Shown here: positions 18,318 to 27,156 of the stretch, in pieces
Layout of the letters: each line of letters begins with the position of its first letter
Position numbering within the stretch: position 1 is the first letter of the stretch
From: Candidatus Parabacteroides intestinavium
GTDB lineage: Bacteria > Bacteroidota > Bacteroidia > Bacteroidales > Tannerellaceae
Length of the DNA stretch: 33,371 bases
Direction: 5' to 3'
Assembly (NCBI GenBank): GCA_019118725.1
Contig: DWYO01000085.1
Span: 1-33,371, forward strand
Translations under genes and position numbers: made by a program
Notes under the pieces: model-generated
Told to the model about the DNA's origin: nothing
Database searches by the model: none
Seen by the model: the letters and a program-made list of their open reading frames with translations, nothing else

Positions 18318-20129
18318 TTACTTTTTAATGGTATTCTCCATCTTGCCGATAGCATCGACCGTCATTGCATACAACTTATCCATCGCATCCGATGCCTGAG
18401 AAGGCGCATAACGCGCAAATTCACACGTATTCAGAATATCCATAAATTCTTTCGTCAACGACTCGTCCACGCCATATTTAGCCAATTCAGCCTCAACATT
18501 ATCTTTGGTCAGGTCAGCAGGAGGAATATTCAGTTTGTCACTCAAATAGCCCCATAAAGCCCGAAGCACCTCTTCATAAAAAGCCTCTTTCTGGTTAGCC
18601 TGCATCAGCTTGCCCGCATTTTTCAGACGCTTCACGGCAATCTTGTTCGCTTTCTTCGTACGGACACGTGCCAAATCTGAATTTTCTTTGATTTGTTTGC
18701 GATATACCACAAAGAAAACGACAAACAGAATCAATGGAACAATATAGGCCATCACATACATAGCCGTTCCGAAGAACATCACCTCACGCTTATTGATGAA
18801 ATGAATTCCCTTCGTTTTCAAGAAACGGATATCCTGTCCCAAGTACTTCACCTGTTCTTTGTTGGAATAATTTGACACTACCGGTACCGAACCGCTTCCT
18901 TCTTCACCCTTTTCTACATGCAGTTTAAAAGCTTCCGAAGTTAATGTCTTATACGTCTTCGACTTGACATCAAAGTAAGAAAACTGAACGGCCGATATCT
19001 CGAAATCGCCATTATAACGCGGGATCGCCATGTATTCAATATGCTTGCTTCCGGAAACACCTGCTGCCGTAGTCTTGGTATCCGATTCCACCTTCGGATC
19101 ATAAATATCGAAATCGTTCGGAAATTTCACCTCCGGATTCTTCACCATCTTCAGATTTCCATTACCCGATATATTCACTTTCACGGTAACTGCCTCATTG
19201 GCCTTCACATGATCTGTACTGATAGAAGCGGTCATAGTGAAATTTCCGACAGCCCCTGAGAAAGAAGCCGGTTTTCCAGAAGGTAACGGTTCTACCTGAA
19301 TAGTCGCCGGCTGAGAAACCAGTGTCTTCTGCACTTCGCGGTAGGAATCAAAGAAATCATCAAAAATACTACGTGCCTTCTGCGGTGTAGAGACACGAAT
19401 CACCGCATCATAAGTTCCTTTGCCAATCGTCAGTTCTCCTGAACGCTGCGGATACAACACACACTGCTTCAAATCAACCGTGAAATAGTTGCGATCCTTG
19501 TAACGGTCTTGTACCCATTGCTTCTCTTGAGGCAGCTCTACCTCCTGAACCAAGAACCCCTCAAATTCCGGGAACTTCACGCTTGTCAGTCCACAAGGAC
19601 GCGCCGCATACAGTTTGAACGTCACCAAGAATCCCTCCTGCTCATATACATTCCGTTTAGAGACAATCATACGCACAAAAAAATCATCATTACTGATCGT
19701 AGCAGACGACTCCTGCGCCCGTTCAGCAGTTGTCTTACCCGACTTGTCCGGAGGAAGCACCTTGATAGACAAGCCATTTGAGGTATAGGTGGCATTCTTC
19801 ACTTTGATAGTCGCCGGAGCAATGGAGAAAGTACCCTCTTTCTTCGGCATAAGGATATACGTATAGGTTATTGTCGTCTCACTGCTCACCTTTCCATTCA
19901 CATAACTGGTGCTATGTGATGTAGATTGAGCCGGCCCCATCAGCACATCGAAATCCGGCATTCCCTGTACCCTTAAATCTTTTCCTTCAGCGTTGACCGT
20001 GTAGGTAAGTCTGAACTGCTCGCCCATCACGACCGATTGCGGTGCAGAAGCTTTGAAAGTCACCTCGTCCGCATAGATCGCTCCACTTACGACCAACCAC
20101 AGAAAGAGTAAGAAAATACATCTTTTCAT
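18318..20129 (-). CDS. batD: BatD-like protein (oxygen-tolerance family)
   Basis: Signal peptide, FKASAPQSVVMGEQFRLTYTVNAEG, multiple Ig-like segments, C-terminal TM and alpha-helical region; operon context. Confidence 0.88.
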   Translation of the reverse strand: MKRCIFLLFLWLVVSGAIYADEVTFKASAPQSVVMGEQFRLTYTVNAEGKDLRVQGMPDFDVLMGPAQSTSHSTSYVNGKVSSETTITYTYILMPKKEGTFSIAPATIKVKNATYTSNGLSIKVLPPDKSGKTTAERAQESSATISNDDFFVRMIVSKRNVYEQEGFLVTFKLYAARPCGLTSVKFPEFEGFLVQEVELPQEKQWVQDRYKDRNYFTVDLKQCVLYPQRSGELTIGKGTYDAVIRVSTPQKARSIFDDFFDSYREVQKTLVSQPATIQVEPLPSGKPASFSGAVGNFTMTASISTDHVKANEAVTVKVNISGNGNLKMVKNPEVKFPNDFDIYDPKVESDTKTTAAGVSGSKHIEYMAIPRYNGDFEISAVQFSYFDVKSKTYKTLTSEAFKLHVEKGEEGSGSVPVVSNYSNKEQVKYLGQDIRFLKTKGIHFINKREVMFFGTAMYVMAYIVPLILFVVFFVVYRKQIKENSDLARVRTKKANKIAVKRLKNAGKLMQANQKEAFYEEVLRALWGYLSDKLNIPPADLTKDNVEAELAKYGVDESLTKEFMDILNTCEFARYAPSQASDAMDKLYAMTVDAIGKMENTIKK

Positions 20130-20151
20130 TATACTTGCATTTTTATTGTTT

Positions 20152-20910
20152 TTACCATTGTTTTTCTGTCTTCCGGCGTTGCTGCTTCTGCTGCTGTGCC
20201 TTCTTCACTTTTTCTTGTGTATCTTTCTCGTCTTGCAGGAAAGCATCCAACATCTGTTGCGCATTGTCTTGGCTCATCTGTTCATTAGGCTGCTGCTCCT
20301 CTTGCGTTTTGTTCTGCTGATTGTCTTGCTGAGGTTGCTGCTGCTGTTGTTGCTGATCCTGTTTATCCTGATTCTCTTGCTTATCCTGATTTTGCTGATT
20401 CTGACTCTGGTCTTGCTGCTGTTGCTGGTCATTCAACAGCTTCTGGGCCAACGCCAAGTTATAACGAGTCTCATCATCTTTCGGATTCATCCGCAAAGAC
20501 TGCTTGTACGCCTCTACACTTTGAGCATAATCCTTTGCCTGCATACAAACATTCCCCATATTATGGTACACCTGCGCCAATCGGGCACGCCCTTCTGGTG
20601 TCTCTTTCAGTTTAGCCTCCTGTCCGGCAAGCAATTGATATTGTTCGGCTGCTTCCTGAAATTTCTTTTGCTTATAAAGCGCATTTCCCAGATTGTAAAT
20701 ACCTTCCACCGAACGCGGATTCACGTCCAGCGCTTTCCGGTAAGCAACCTCCGCCTCTGTATATTTCTCGCTCTGATAAAGGCTATTTCCTTCACGTACC
20801 TGTTTCCGCTCCGCCTTTTGCGCGGAAGCCGAAAATACTCCGCCCACCAACAACGCTCCTCCACACAGGATTGCTATCCGTATTGTTTTCATTTGTATCG
20901 TCCGTTTCAT
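20152..20910 (-). CDS. batC: BatC-like TPR protein with Gln/Asp/Asn-rich C-terminal region
   Basis: Signal peptide MKTIRIAILCGGALLVGGVFSASAQ; TPRs (AYRKALDVNPRSVEGIYNLGNALYKQKKFQEAAEQY). The ORF starts at 20964 but overlaps batB; MKRTIQMK at 20910 is the likely start. Confidence 0.87.
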   Translation of the reverse strand: MKRTIQMKTIRIAILCGGALLVGGVFSASAQKAERKQVREGNSLYQSEKYTEAEVAYRKALDVNPRSVEGIYNLGNALYKQKKFQEAAEQYQLLAGQEAKLKETPEGRARLAQVYHNMGNVCMQAKDYAQSVEAYKQSLRMNPKDDETRYNLALAQKLLNDQQQQQDQSQNQQNQDKQENQDKQDQQQQQQQPQQDNQQNKTQEEQQPNEQMSQDNAQQMLDAFLQDEKDTQEKVKKAQQQKQQRRKTEKQW

Positions 20911-20914
20911 TTCT

Positions 20915-21949
20915 TTAGTCCTCTTTGTTAGGTTCCTTAAACAGAGTAATCTTGCGGAACACACGGTTCTTCCGATCCAGCGTCAAGACATCAGCGACCA
21001 ACAGGAACAGAGCAATCCAAGCAAATATCTGGAACTGCTCATCATACTCGGAATAGACTTTCGAATCCATTTCCGTCTTATTCATCTTCTCAATCTCTTC
21101 CTGTAAGGCTTTCAAAGCCGAATTGGTATTGTCAGCACGTACATACATGCCATTGCCCGCCGCCGCGATCTCTTGGGCCATCTGCTCACTCAGCTTGGTA
21201 ATAACCACATTTCCGGCATTGTCTTTCATATAATTGCCTCCTTCCAAAGGAATCGGCGCGCCTTTCGGATCTCCCATTCCGACAACATTCACGTGGATTC
21301 CTTTCTCTGCAGCAGCTTTAGCCGCTCCGACAGCGTCATCCTCATGATTCTCACCATCGGTTATCACAATGATCGCCTTATCGGATGATTCATTAGGCGT
21401 AAACGAACGGGCCGCCAGATTGATAGCCGCTCCGATAGCTGTACCCTGAGTTGAAATCATTTCCGGATTAATGGAAGAAAGAAACATCTTCGCTGAAATA
21501 TAATCCGAAGTGATGGGCAACTGGGTAAAAGCATCTCCCGCAAAAACAATCAACCCGACTTTATCATTCTTGAAACCGTCAGTCAGCCGTGCCAGCATTT
21601 GCTTAGCCTTATCCAAACGGTTCGGTGCCATATCCTCCGCCAACATCGAATTGGAGATATCCAAACAAACCATAATCTCCACACCTTGCCGCTTTACGGT
21701 TTCCAATTTCGTACCAAACTGCGGACCGGCAATCACGAAAATCATCGCGGCAATAGCTCCCCATGCCAACCAGAACTTTAAATGCTGGCGTTTGAGGGAG
21801 ACATCAGGCATCAGCTCTTTCAATAATTCCGGATTACCATATCGCTTCACCGCCCTGCGTTTCCAGACGATAGCATAAATATAAAACACGACCAAAACGG
21901 GAAGGATGAAAAGCAAATATAAAAATTCCGGATGTGCAAAACGAAACAT
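20915..21949 (-). CDS. batB: BatB-like VWA-domain membrane protein
   Basis: MIDAS motif VCLDISNSMLAEDM; N- and C-terminal TM segments. Confidence 0.9.
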   Translation of the reverse strand: MFRFAHPEFLYLLFILPVLVVFYIYAIVWKRRAVKRYGNPELLKELMPDVSLKRQHLKFWLAWGAIAAMIFVIAGPQFGTKLETVKRQGVEIMVCLDISNSMLAEDMAPNRLDKAKQMLARLTDGFKNDKVGLIVFAGDAFTQLPITSDYISAKMFLSSINPEMISTQGTAIGAAINLAARSFTPNESSDKAIIVITDGENHEDDAVGAAKAAAEKGIHVNVVGMGDPKGAPIPLEGGNYMKDNAGNVVITKLSEQMAQEIAAAGNGMYVRADNTNSALKALQEEIEKMNKTEMDSKVYSEYDEQFQIFAWIALFLLVADVLTLDRKNRVFRKITLFKEPNKED

Positions 21950-21961
21950 ATCTTTCTGTTT

Positions 21962-22948
21962 TTATGGAATATTTCTCAATAATGTATTTCTCAACAACAC
22001 CTCAACCAACAACAAAGCAAACACAATCAGTGCCCAATTCTTATACTCTTCCTGTTTCTTGCTAAACTCTTGTACACTGATTTTAGTTTTCTCCATCTGG
22101 TCGATTTCCGAATAGATTTCCTTCAAACTGGCATTATCCGTAGCACGGAAATATTGCCCTCCGGTTGTCGAAGCGATCTGCTTCAGCACCTGCTCGTCTA
22201 TTTCGACCGGAACATTCTGGTACTGAATACCGAATGCGGTCGGTATCGGATAGGGTGCCTCTCCCTGCGTACCGACACCGATCGTGTACACACGGATACC
22301 GAATGTCTTGGCAATCTCAGCGGCTGTTACCGGAGCTATCTCTCCCGTATTATTCACACCGTCTGTCAACAAGATAATGACTTTCGACTTTGCCTGGCTA
22401 TCTTTGATTCGGCTGACCGCATTAGCCAGTCCCAATCCGATAGCTGTTCCATCCTGAATAATTCCGGGTTGAATATCCTTAAAAAGGTTCAGCAGCACCC
22501 CATGATCAATCGTCAACGGACATTGCGTAAAACTTTCTGCCGCAAACACCACCAGACCGATATTATCGTTCTGACGACCATTTATGAAAGAAGCTGCCAC
22601 ATCTTTAGCCGCCTCCAAACGGTTGGGCTTCAAATCTTCGGCCAACATACTGGTTGAAATATCCATTGCCATCACAATGTCAATACCTTCCGTTGTAGAG
22701 TTCTGCCAGCTATCGGTAGATTGCGGACGGGCCAAGACTACAATCAGCAGGGCTATAGCCAATGTCCGCAAAACAAAAGGCACATGCCGCAAATACACCT
22801 TCCACGATACAGCCCCTGCCACCTCGAAAGCCTCTGTTGAAGAGACCTGTAAACTGGCCTGGCTCTTGCGCAGTTTATAGATATACCACCCGATCATCGG
22901 GATAAGCAGCAATAACAAATATAAATAGGTAGGATTCGCAAATACCAT
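21962..22948 (-). CDS. batA: BatA-like VWA-domain membrane protein
   Basis: MIDAS motif MAMDISTSMLAEDL; LLTDGVNNTGEIAP; TM segments. Confidence 0.9.
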   Translation of the reverse strand: MVFANPTYLYLLLLLIPMIGWYIYKLRKSQASLQVSSTEAFEVAGAVSWKVYLRHVPFVLRTLAIALLIVVLARPQSTDSWQNSTTEGIDIVMAMDISTSMLAEDLKPNRLEAAKDVAASFINGRQNDNIGLVVFAAESFTQCPLTIDHGVLLNLFKDIQPGIIQDGTAIGLGLANAVSRIKDSQAKSKVIILLTDGVNNTGEIAPVTAAEIAKTFGIRVYTIGVGTQGEAPYPIPTAFGIQYQNVPVEIDEQVLKQIASTTGGQYFRATDNASLKEIYSEIDQMEKTKISVQEFSKKQEEYKNWALIVFALLLVEVLLRNTLLRNIP

Positions 22949-22960
22949 CTTTATTCCCCC

Positions 22961-23950
22961 TTATTCTTTCTTTTTAGCATCATTTGTACTCTCCTCATCT
23001 GCCGTTTCCGTACTTTCCGGAACCACCTCGACCGGCTTGGTCGCATTGACAAACAGATAAGCATTCACCAAACTCAAATCATTCTCATTGGGTAGCGGAT
23101 GAATCTTGGCAAACTTCACAAAGTCGGCAAGCTGCAATATTTGCTGCAACTTATCATATACAGACTTCACTTCCGGAACGCTACGCAACAAATCCAGAAT
23201 TTCGGAAGAGGTCAGCTCCATAGCATTTACCCCGAACCGCTCATCAATATACCGGCGCAACGTCTCGGTCAATGCCGTATAATATTCTTTATTCAGGCCT
23301 TGCTGCCAAAGCTTCTGTCCTTTCAGCTCGTCCAACTCCTTGATAGCCTGTTCGTAAGGAGGAAGCTTCGGGACATCCGGTTCTGCGAACGGCAATAATG
23401 ATTTCCGGTTCTTCAAGCGCTTGATGATATAAATAATCACACACAACAAGAACAAGCCTAACAATACCCCGTAAATAATCGGATAATAATCAGCCCATAC
23501 AAACGGAGGCTTCCAGACCTCTTTTATATCATTGAATTCTTCCGGCTTATCCGCATTGACAGGAATGGTCGATACCTTTAAAGCGACCTGGTTTGATGAC
23601 ACGGTATCCGGACCATCAACCACTTTCAACGGAGGTAACAGATACAACGCCGAGTCAAACGATGTAATGAGCAAATCCTGCTTTATCACCAGACGGTCAT
23701 TCTCGATCAACGAAGAATCTGGACGGGATATATCCAGCACTTCCACCCCCCGCATCAGTGTGTCGGCCGGAAGCAGCAGCTGGACCGGACGGTCTTTATC
23801 CGCCGTTACCGTAAGATGCAGCTTCGTCTGTTCTCCTATAAGGATAGCTGCCGAATCGATCGTCACATCAATGAGGGTCTGCTGCGCATACGCTGTCCCG
23901 CTTATCCCCCAAACGACTATCCAAAGGAATATATTCTTCAACAAATTCAT
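22961..23950 (-). CDS. Bat-operon membrane protein with BatD-like N-terminal extracytoplasmic domain, one TM and a cytosolic helical region
   Basis: Signal peptide ending AYAQQ; beta-rich N-terminal half; TM YYPIIYGVLLGLFLLCVIIYIIKRLK; between DUF58 and batA genes. Confidence 0.7.
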   Translation of the reverse strand: MNLLKNIFLWIVVWGISGTAYAQQTLIDVTIDSAAILIGEQTKLHLTVTADKDRPVQLLLPADTLMRGVEVLDISRPDSSLIENDRLVIKQDLLITSFDSALYLLPPLKVVDGPDTVSSNQVALKVSTIPVNADKPEEFNDIKEVWKPPFVWADYYPIIYGVLLGLFLLCVIIYIIKRLKNRKSLLPFAEPDVPKLPPYEQAIKELDELKGQKLWQQGLNKEYYTALTETLRRYIDERFGVNAMELTSSEILDLLRSVPEVKSVYDKLQQILQLADFVKFAKIHPLPNENDLSLVNAYLFVNATKPVEVVPESTETADEESTNDAKKKE

Positions 23951-23954
23951 AATC

Positions 23955-24836
23955 CTAATTACGTTTATCGAAAAGAGTCATCAAAGACTTCACATAATCA
24001 TCACCTGTACTGATCGAGACCGAATCCACCCGACACTTCTTGAATGTAGTGTCCATAGCTTCCTGCCTTTTGTTCCACCAGTCCTTATACGCTTCACGCA
24101 CACGGGCAGACGAGGTGTCTATCCATTGCTCCTTTCCGGTTTCCGCATCCCGGACCTTCATCAAGCCGACAGCCGGAAGTTCCGTTTCGCGCTGGTCATA
24201 AACCTGAATCGCCACCATGTCATGTTTCCGGTTAGCAACAGTCAACGCATCTTTGAAACTATCCTTATTGATAAAGTCGGATATCAGGAACGCCGTACAG
24301 CGCTTTTTAATGGCATTCGTCAGATACTTCAACACCTGGCTGATGTCCGTTCGTTTATCCTCCGGATGAAAATCGATCAGTTCCCGGATTACATACAAAA
24401 TATGCTTTTTCCCTTTCTGAGGAGGAATAAATTTCTCTACCTTGTCCGAAAAGAAAATGACACCGATCTTATCATTATTCTGTATCGCCGAAAAGGCCAG
24501 TGTAGCCGCAATCTCCGTAATGATTTCCTTTTTCATCACATTGACAGTACCGAAATCACGGCTTCCGGAAACATCAATCAGCAGCATCACGGTCAGTTCG
24601 CGTTCCTCCTCAAACACCTTGACATAAGGACGGACATAACGAGCCGTTACATTCCAATCAATGTCCCGGATATCATCGCCATACTGATACTCGCGCACTT
24701 CACTGAACGCCATACCCCTCCCTTTAAAGGCTGAATGATACTGTCCGGCAAAAATATTCCGGGAAAGTCCACGCGTCTTGATTTCTATCCGACGAACCTT
24801 TTTCAACAATTCACTTGTTTCCATCATGCTATTCAA
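23955..24836 (-). CDS. DUF58 domain protein
   Basis: SAFKGRGMAFSEVREYQYGDDIRDIDWNVTAR is the classic DUF58 signature; VWA-like LLIDVSGSRDFG. Confidence 0.93.
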   Translation of the reverse strand: MNSMMETSELLKKVRRIEIKTRGLSRNIFAGQYHSAFKGRGMAFSEVREYQYGDDIRDIDWNVTARYVRPYVKVFEEERELTVMLLIDVSGSRDFGTVNVMKKEIITEIAATLAFSAIQNNDKIGVIFFSDKVEKFIPPQKGKKHILYVIRELIDFHPEDKRTDISQVLKYLTNAIKKRCTAFLISDFINKDSFKDALTVANRKHDMVAIQVYDQRETELPAVGLMKVRDAETGKEQWIDTSSARVREAYKDWWNKRQEAMDTTFKKCRVDSVSISTGDDYVKSLMTLFDKRN

Positions 24837-24893
24837 TTAAAAATCAAAAACCAAAAATTAAAAACATAATTTTCAATTTTCAACTTTCAATTT
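24837..24893. repeat. A-rich heptad-like repeats in opposed blocks between moxR and DUF58 genes
   Basis: AATTAAAAATCAAAAACCAAAAATTAAAAAC followed by TTTTCAATTTTCAACTTTCAATTT. Confidence 0.5.
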
Positions 24894-24894
24894 A

Positions 24895-25890
24895 TCAAGG
24901 TACTTCTACTTTATTCAAGATTTCACTGATTACCTCTTCTGTAGTCAGATTGTTTGCTTCCGCTTCGTAACTCAATCCGATACGGTGGCGCATCACATCA
25001 TGACAAACAGCACGTATATCTTCCGGAATCACATACCCTCTACGCTTGATGAATGCGTAAGCACGAGCTGCAGATGCCAAACTGATAGATGCACGCGGAG
25101 AAGCTCCGAATGAGATCATGTTCGCCAAGTTCGGCAGGCCATGTTCTTGCGGGAAACGGGTCGCAAATACAATATCCACGATATAACGTTCTATCTTTTC
25201 ATCCAAATAAACCTCACGGACTACCTTTCGTGCTTCCAGGATTTCCTCTTTGGAAAGGATAGGTTTGATATCCGGTTTCACGCCGGATATATTCTGACGG
25301 ATAATCAGTTTTTCTTCCTCTTTCTTCGGATAAGAGATAATCACCTTCAGCATGAAACGGTCTACCTGCGCTTCCGGAAGCGGATAGGTTCCCTCCTGCT
25401 CTACCGGGTTCTGAGTAGCCATTACCAAAAAAGGTTCCGGCAGTTTATAGGTCTGCTCACCGATAGTCACCTGGCGTTCCTGCATGGCCTCCAACAAGGC
25501 ACTCTGTACTTTTGCCGGAGCACGGTTAATTTCATCGGCCAACACAAAATTAGCGAAGATAGGTCCCTGTTTTACCTGAAACTCTTCGCTTTTCTGACTA
25601 TAAATCATCGTACCGATAACATCGGCCGGAAGCAAATCCGGAGTGAACTGGATTCGACTATATTTTGCATCAATCAGGGAAGAAAGGGTCTTAATGGCCA
25701 ATGTCTTTGCCAAACCCGGTACACCTTCCAGCAAGATATGTCCGTCTGAGAGTAAACCAATCAACAATGACTCAACAAGATGTTTCTGACCAACAATCAC
25801 CTGATCCATGCCCATCGTAATCATATTTACGAACGAGCTTTTACTTTCAATTCGTTCATTCAATTCACGAATATCAACCGTCTGACTCAT
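24895..25890 (-). CDS. MoxR-family AAA+ ATPase
   Basis: LLEGVPGLAKTLAIKTLS (Walker A), FVLADEINRAPAKVQSALLEAMQERQVTIG (Walker B), ATQNPVEQEGTYPLPEAQVDRFML. Confidence 0.95.
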   Translation of the reverse strand: MSQTVDIRELNERIESKSSFVNMITMGMDQVIVGQKHLVESLLIGLLSDGHILLEGVPGLAKTLAIKTLSSLIDAKYSRIQFTPDLLPADVIGTMIYSQKSEEFQVKQGPIFANFVLADEINRAPAKVQSALLEAMQERQVTIGEQTYKLPEPFLVMATQNPVEQEGTYPLPEAQVDRFMLKVIISYPKKEEEKLIIRQNISGVKPDIKPILSKEEILEARKVVREVYLDEKIERYIVDIVFATRFPQEHGLPNLANMISFGASPRASISLASAARAYAFIKRRGYVIPEDIRAVCHDVMRHRIGLSYEAEANNLTTEEVISEILNKVEVP

Positions 25891-25940
25891 AATTATACTA
25901 TATTCTCTGTTTGTTTTTCAATCACTTTTTTTAAGCTGCA

Positions 25941-25948
25941 CAAAATTA
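25941..25948 (-). promoter_or_regulatory. Putative -7 element (TAATTTTG, matches TAnnTTTG) for the moxR/bat operon
   Basis: CAAAATTA on the plus strand, about 51 nt upstream of the moxR start; no clear TTTG -33 element. Confidence 0.4.
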
Positions 25949-25956
25949 GAAATGTT

Positions 25957-25968
25957 AAATACGTATTT
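25957..25968. promoter_or_regulatory. Perfect 12-bp palindrome AAATACGTATTT upstream of moxR
   Basis: Exact self-complementary sequence, lying between the two -7-like elements CAAAATTA (minus) and TACTTTTG (plus). Confidence 0.45.
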
Positions 25969-26013
25969 CCTACTTTTGCAGTTAAATAATACTAATTCAG
26001 CCATCAGAATCAT

Positions 26014-26056
26014 ACTCTTTAAGTTTATGAGTTTCCAGTTTATGAGTTTTTAGTTC
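26014..26056 (-). repeat. AAACTNAN-type tandem repeat (minus orientation)
   Basis: Minus strand GAACTAAAAACTCATAAACTGGAAACTCATAAACTTAAAGAGT; AACT units spaced 8, 7, 8 nt. Confidence 0.55.
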
Positions 26057-26088
26057 TTGGCCGCAAAAAAATTCACTATTCTCCACTC

Positions 26089-27156
26089 CTATTTGTCACC
26101 TTTCCCGTCCCCTTCGGATAAAATTTCGGTCTGTAAAGCCGCAGCTTTGTCTATAGAGGCTCGGTCTTTTGCATTTATCCCATACCGGGCCGGTGCCGGA
26201 ATACGTATTTCCGTCCCTATCGGTATGTTATTCGGGTCGACTATGACCGCGTCATTATACTTATATATATATACCCAGAAGAATTTGTGTCCATAATACT
26301 TCAACGATATAGAGGTCAGTCTGTCGCCCGATTTAATCTGAGTCACGGCCAAATCCTCCAACGGATCCGGTTTTACGTCTTCCGGCGGAAGTGTATCCAC
26401 GGGTACTACTTTCCCTGAATCTTGAACCATCCGGGGAGTATCCACAAGAGCCACCGGCTCTCTTTCTACATGAACCGAGCCGTCCGGGGCCAAACGTACC
26501 GGATTATCCTTCACGAACCATTCACTCAAATAAGCGATATAGGCAATACCTGCCACAATTATCGCTACTAGGCAAGCCACCAATATCCGCCATTTCCGGG
26601 AATCATCCTTTACCAGGGGAGGCTGGAGCGGCATTTCCGGCACCGGTTTCTCTGTTTTGTCCTCCCTTATCTCCTCAGGTTCTACAGGAACATCCGGTTT
26701 CATTTCCACGTTTTCCTGCTCAGGTTCTTTCTCTACCGGAGGCAAATCCGGCAGGACCTCTTCTACCGATTCATCCGATACCCCCTCTATATCCTCCGGT
26801 TCAGAAGAGGCATTCAAATCAGAAAAAGTCACACCGGCATTCAGTTCCGTAGTTTCAAACCAAGAAAAAGGTTTGTTGACCAACTCTTTCAAGTCTTTGT
26901 CCGGTACAAAGGTAAACTTATAATGTGCCGGGATCAGAAAACGCTCACCGGAATTGACCGAGACACTCTCCCGTTCTTCTACACGGATAATTTTGAATGT
27001 TCCCAGTCCCTTTACTTTAACCAGCTTATCGGTATAAACGCCCTCCGTTACGACCGCAACAAATGTCTGCAAGAAACGCTCAGCCTCTTGCACCTCCTTG
27101 CCGGTCTGCTCGGCCAATATAACAGCTAAGTCCTGTAATGTCAGTCGTTTATTCAT
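26089..27156 (-). CDS. HU/IHF-like domain protein with acidic linker, single TM helix and C-terminal LysM domain
   Basis: HU-like MNKRLTLQDLAVILAEQTGKEVQEAERFLQTFVAVVTEGVYTDKLVKVKGLGTFKII; TM WRILVACLVAIIVAGIAYIAYL; LysM VTQIKSGDRLTSISLKYYGHKFFWVYIYKYNDAVIVDPNNIPIGTEIRIP. Confidence 0.9.
   Translation of the reverse strand: MNKRLTLQDLAVILAEQTGKEVQEAERFLQTFVAVVTEGVYTDKLVKVKGLGTFKIIRVEERESVSVNSGERFLIPAHYKFTFVPDKDLKELVNKPFSWFETTELNAGVTFSDLNASSEPEDIEGVSDESVEEVLPDLPPVEKEPEQENVEMKPDVPVEPEEIREDKTEKPVPEMPLQPPLVKDDSRKWRILVACLVAIIVAGIAYIAYLSEWFVKDNPVRLAPDGSVHVEREPVALVDTPRMVQDSGKVVPVDTLPPEDVKPDPLEDLAVTQIKSGDRLTSISLKYYGHKFFWVYIYKYNDAVIVDPNNIPIGTEIRIPAPARYGINAKDRASIDKAAALQTEILSEGDGKGDK

Noticed and set aside
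20146-20931. 261-aa plus-strand Leu-rich ORF that looks like a multi-TM protein
   Set aside because: Antisense of batC; the Leu-rich composition is the complement of the Gln/CAG-rich tract.
23532-24734. 400-aa plus-strand ORF, the longest antisense ORF
   Set aside because: Fully antisense to two well-supported bat operon genes; no recognisable domain.
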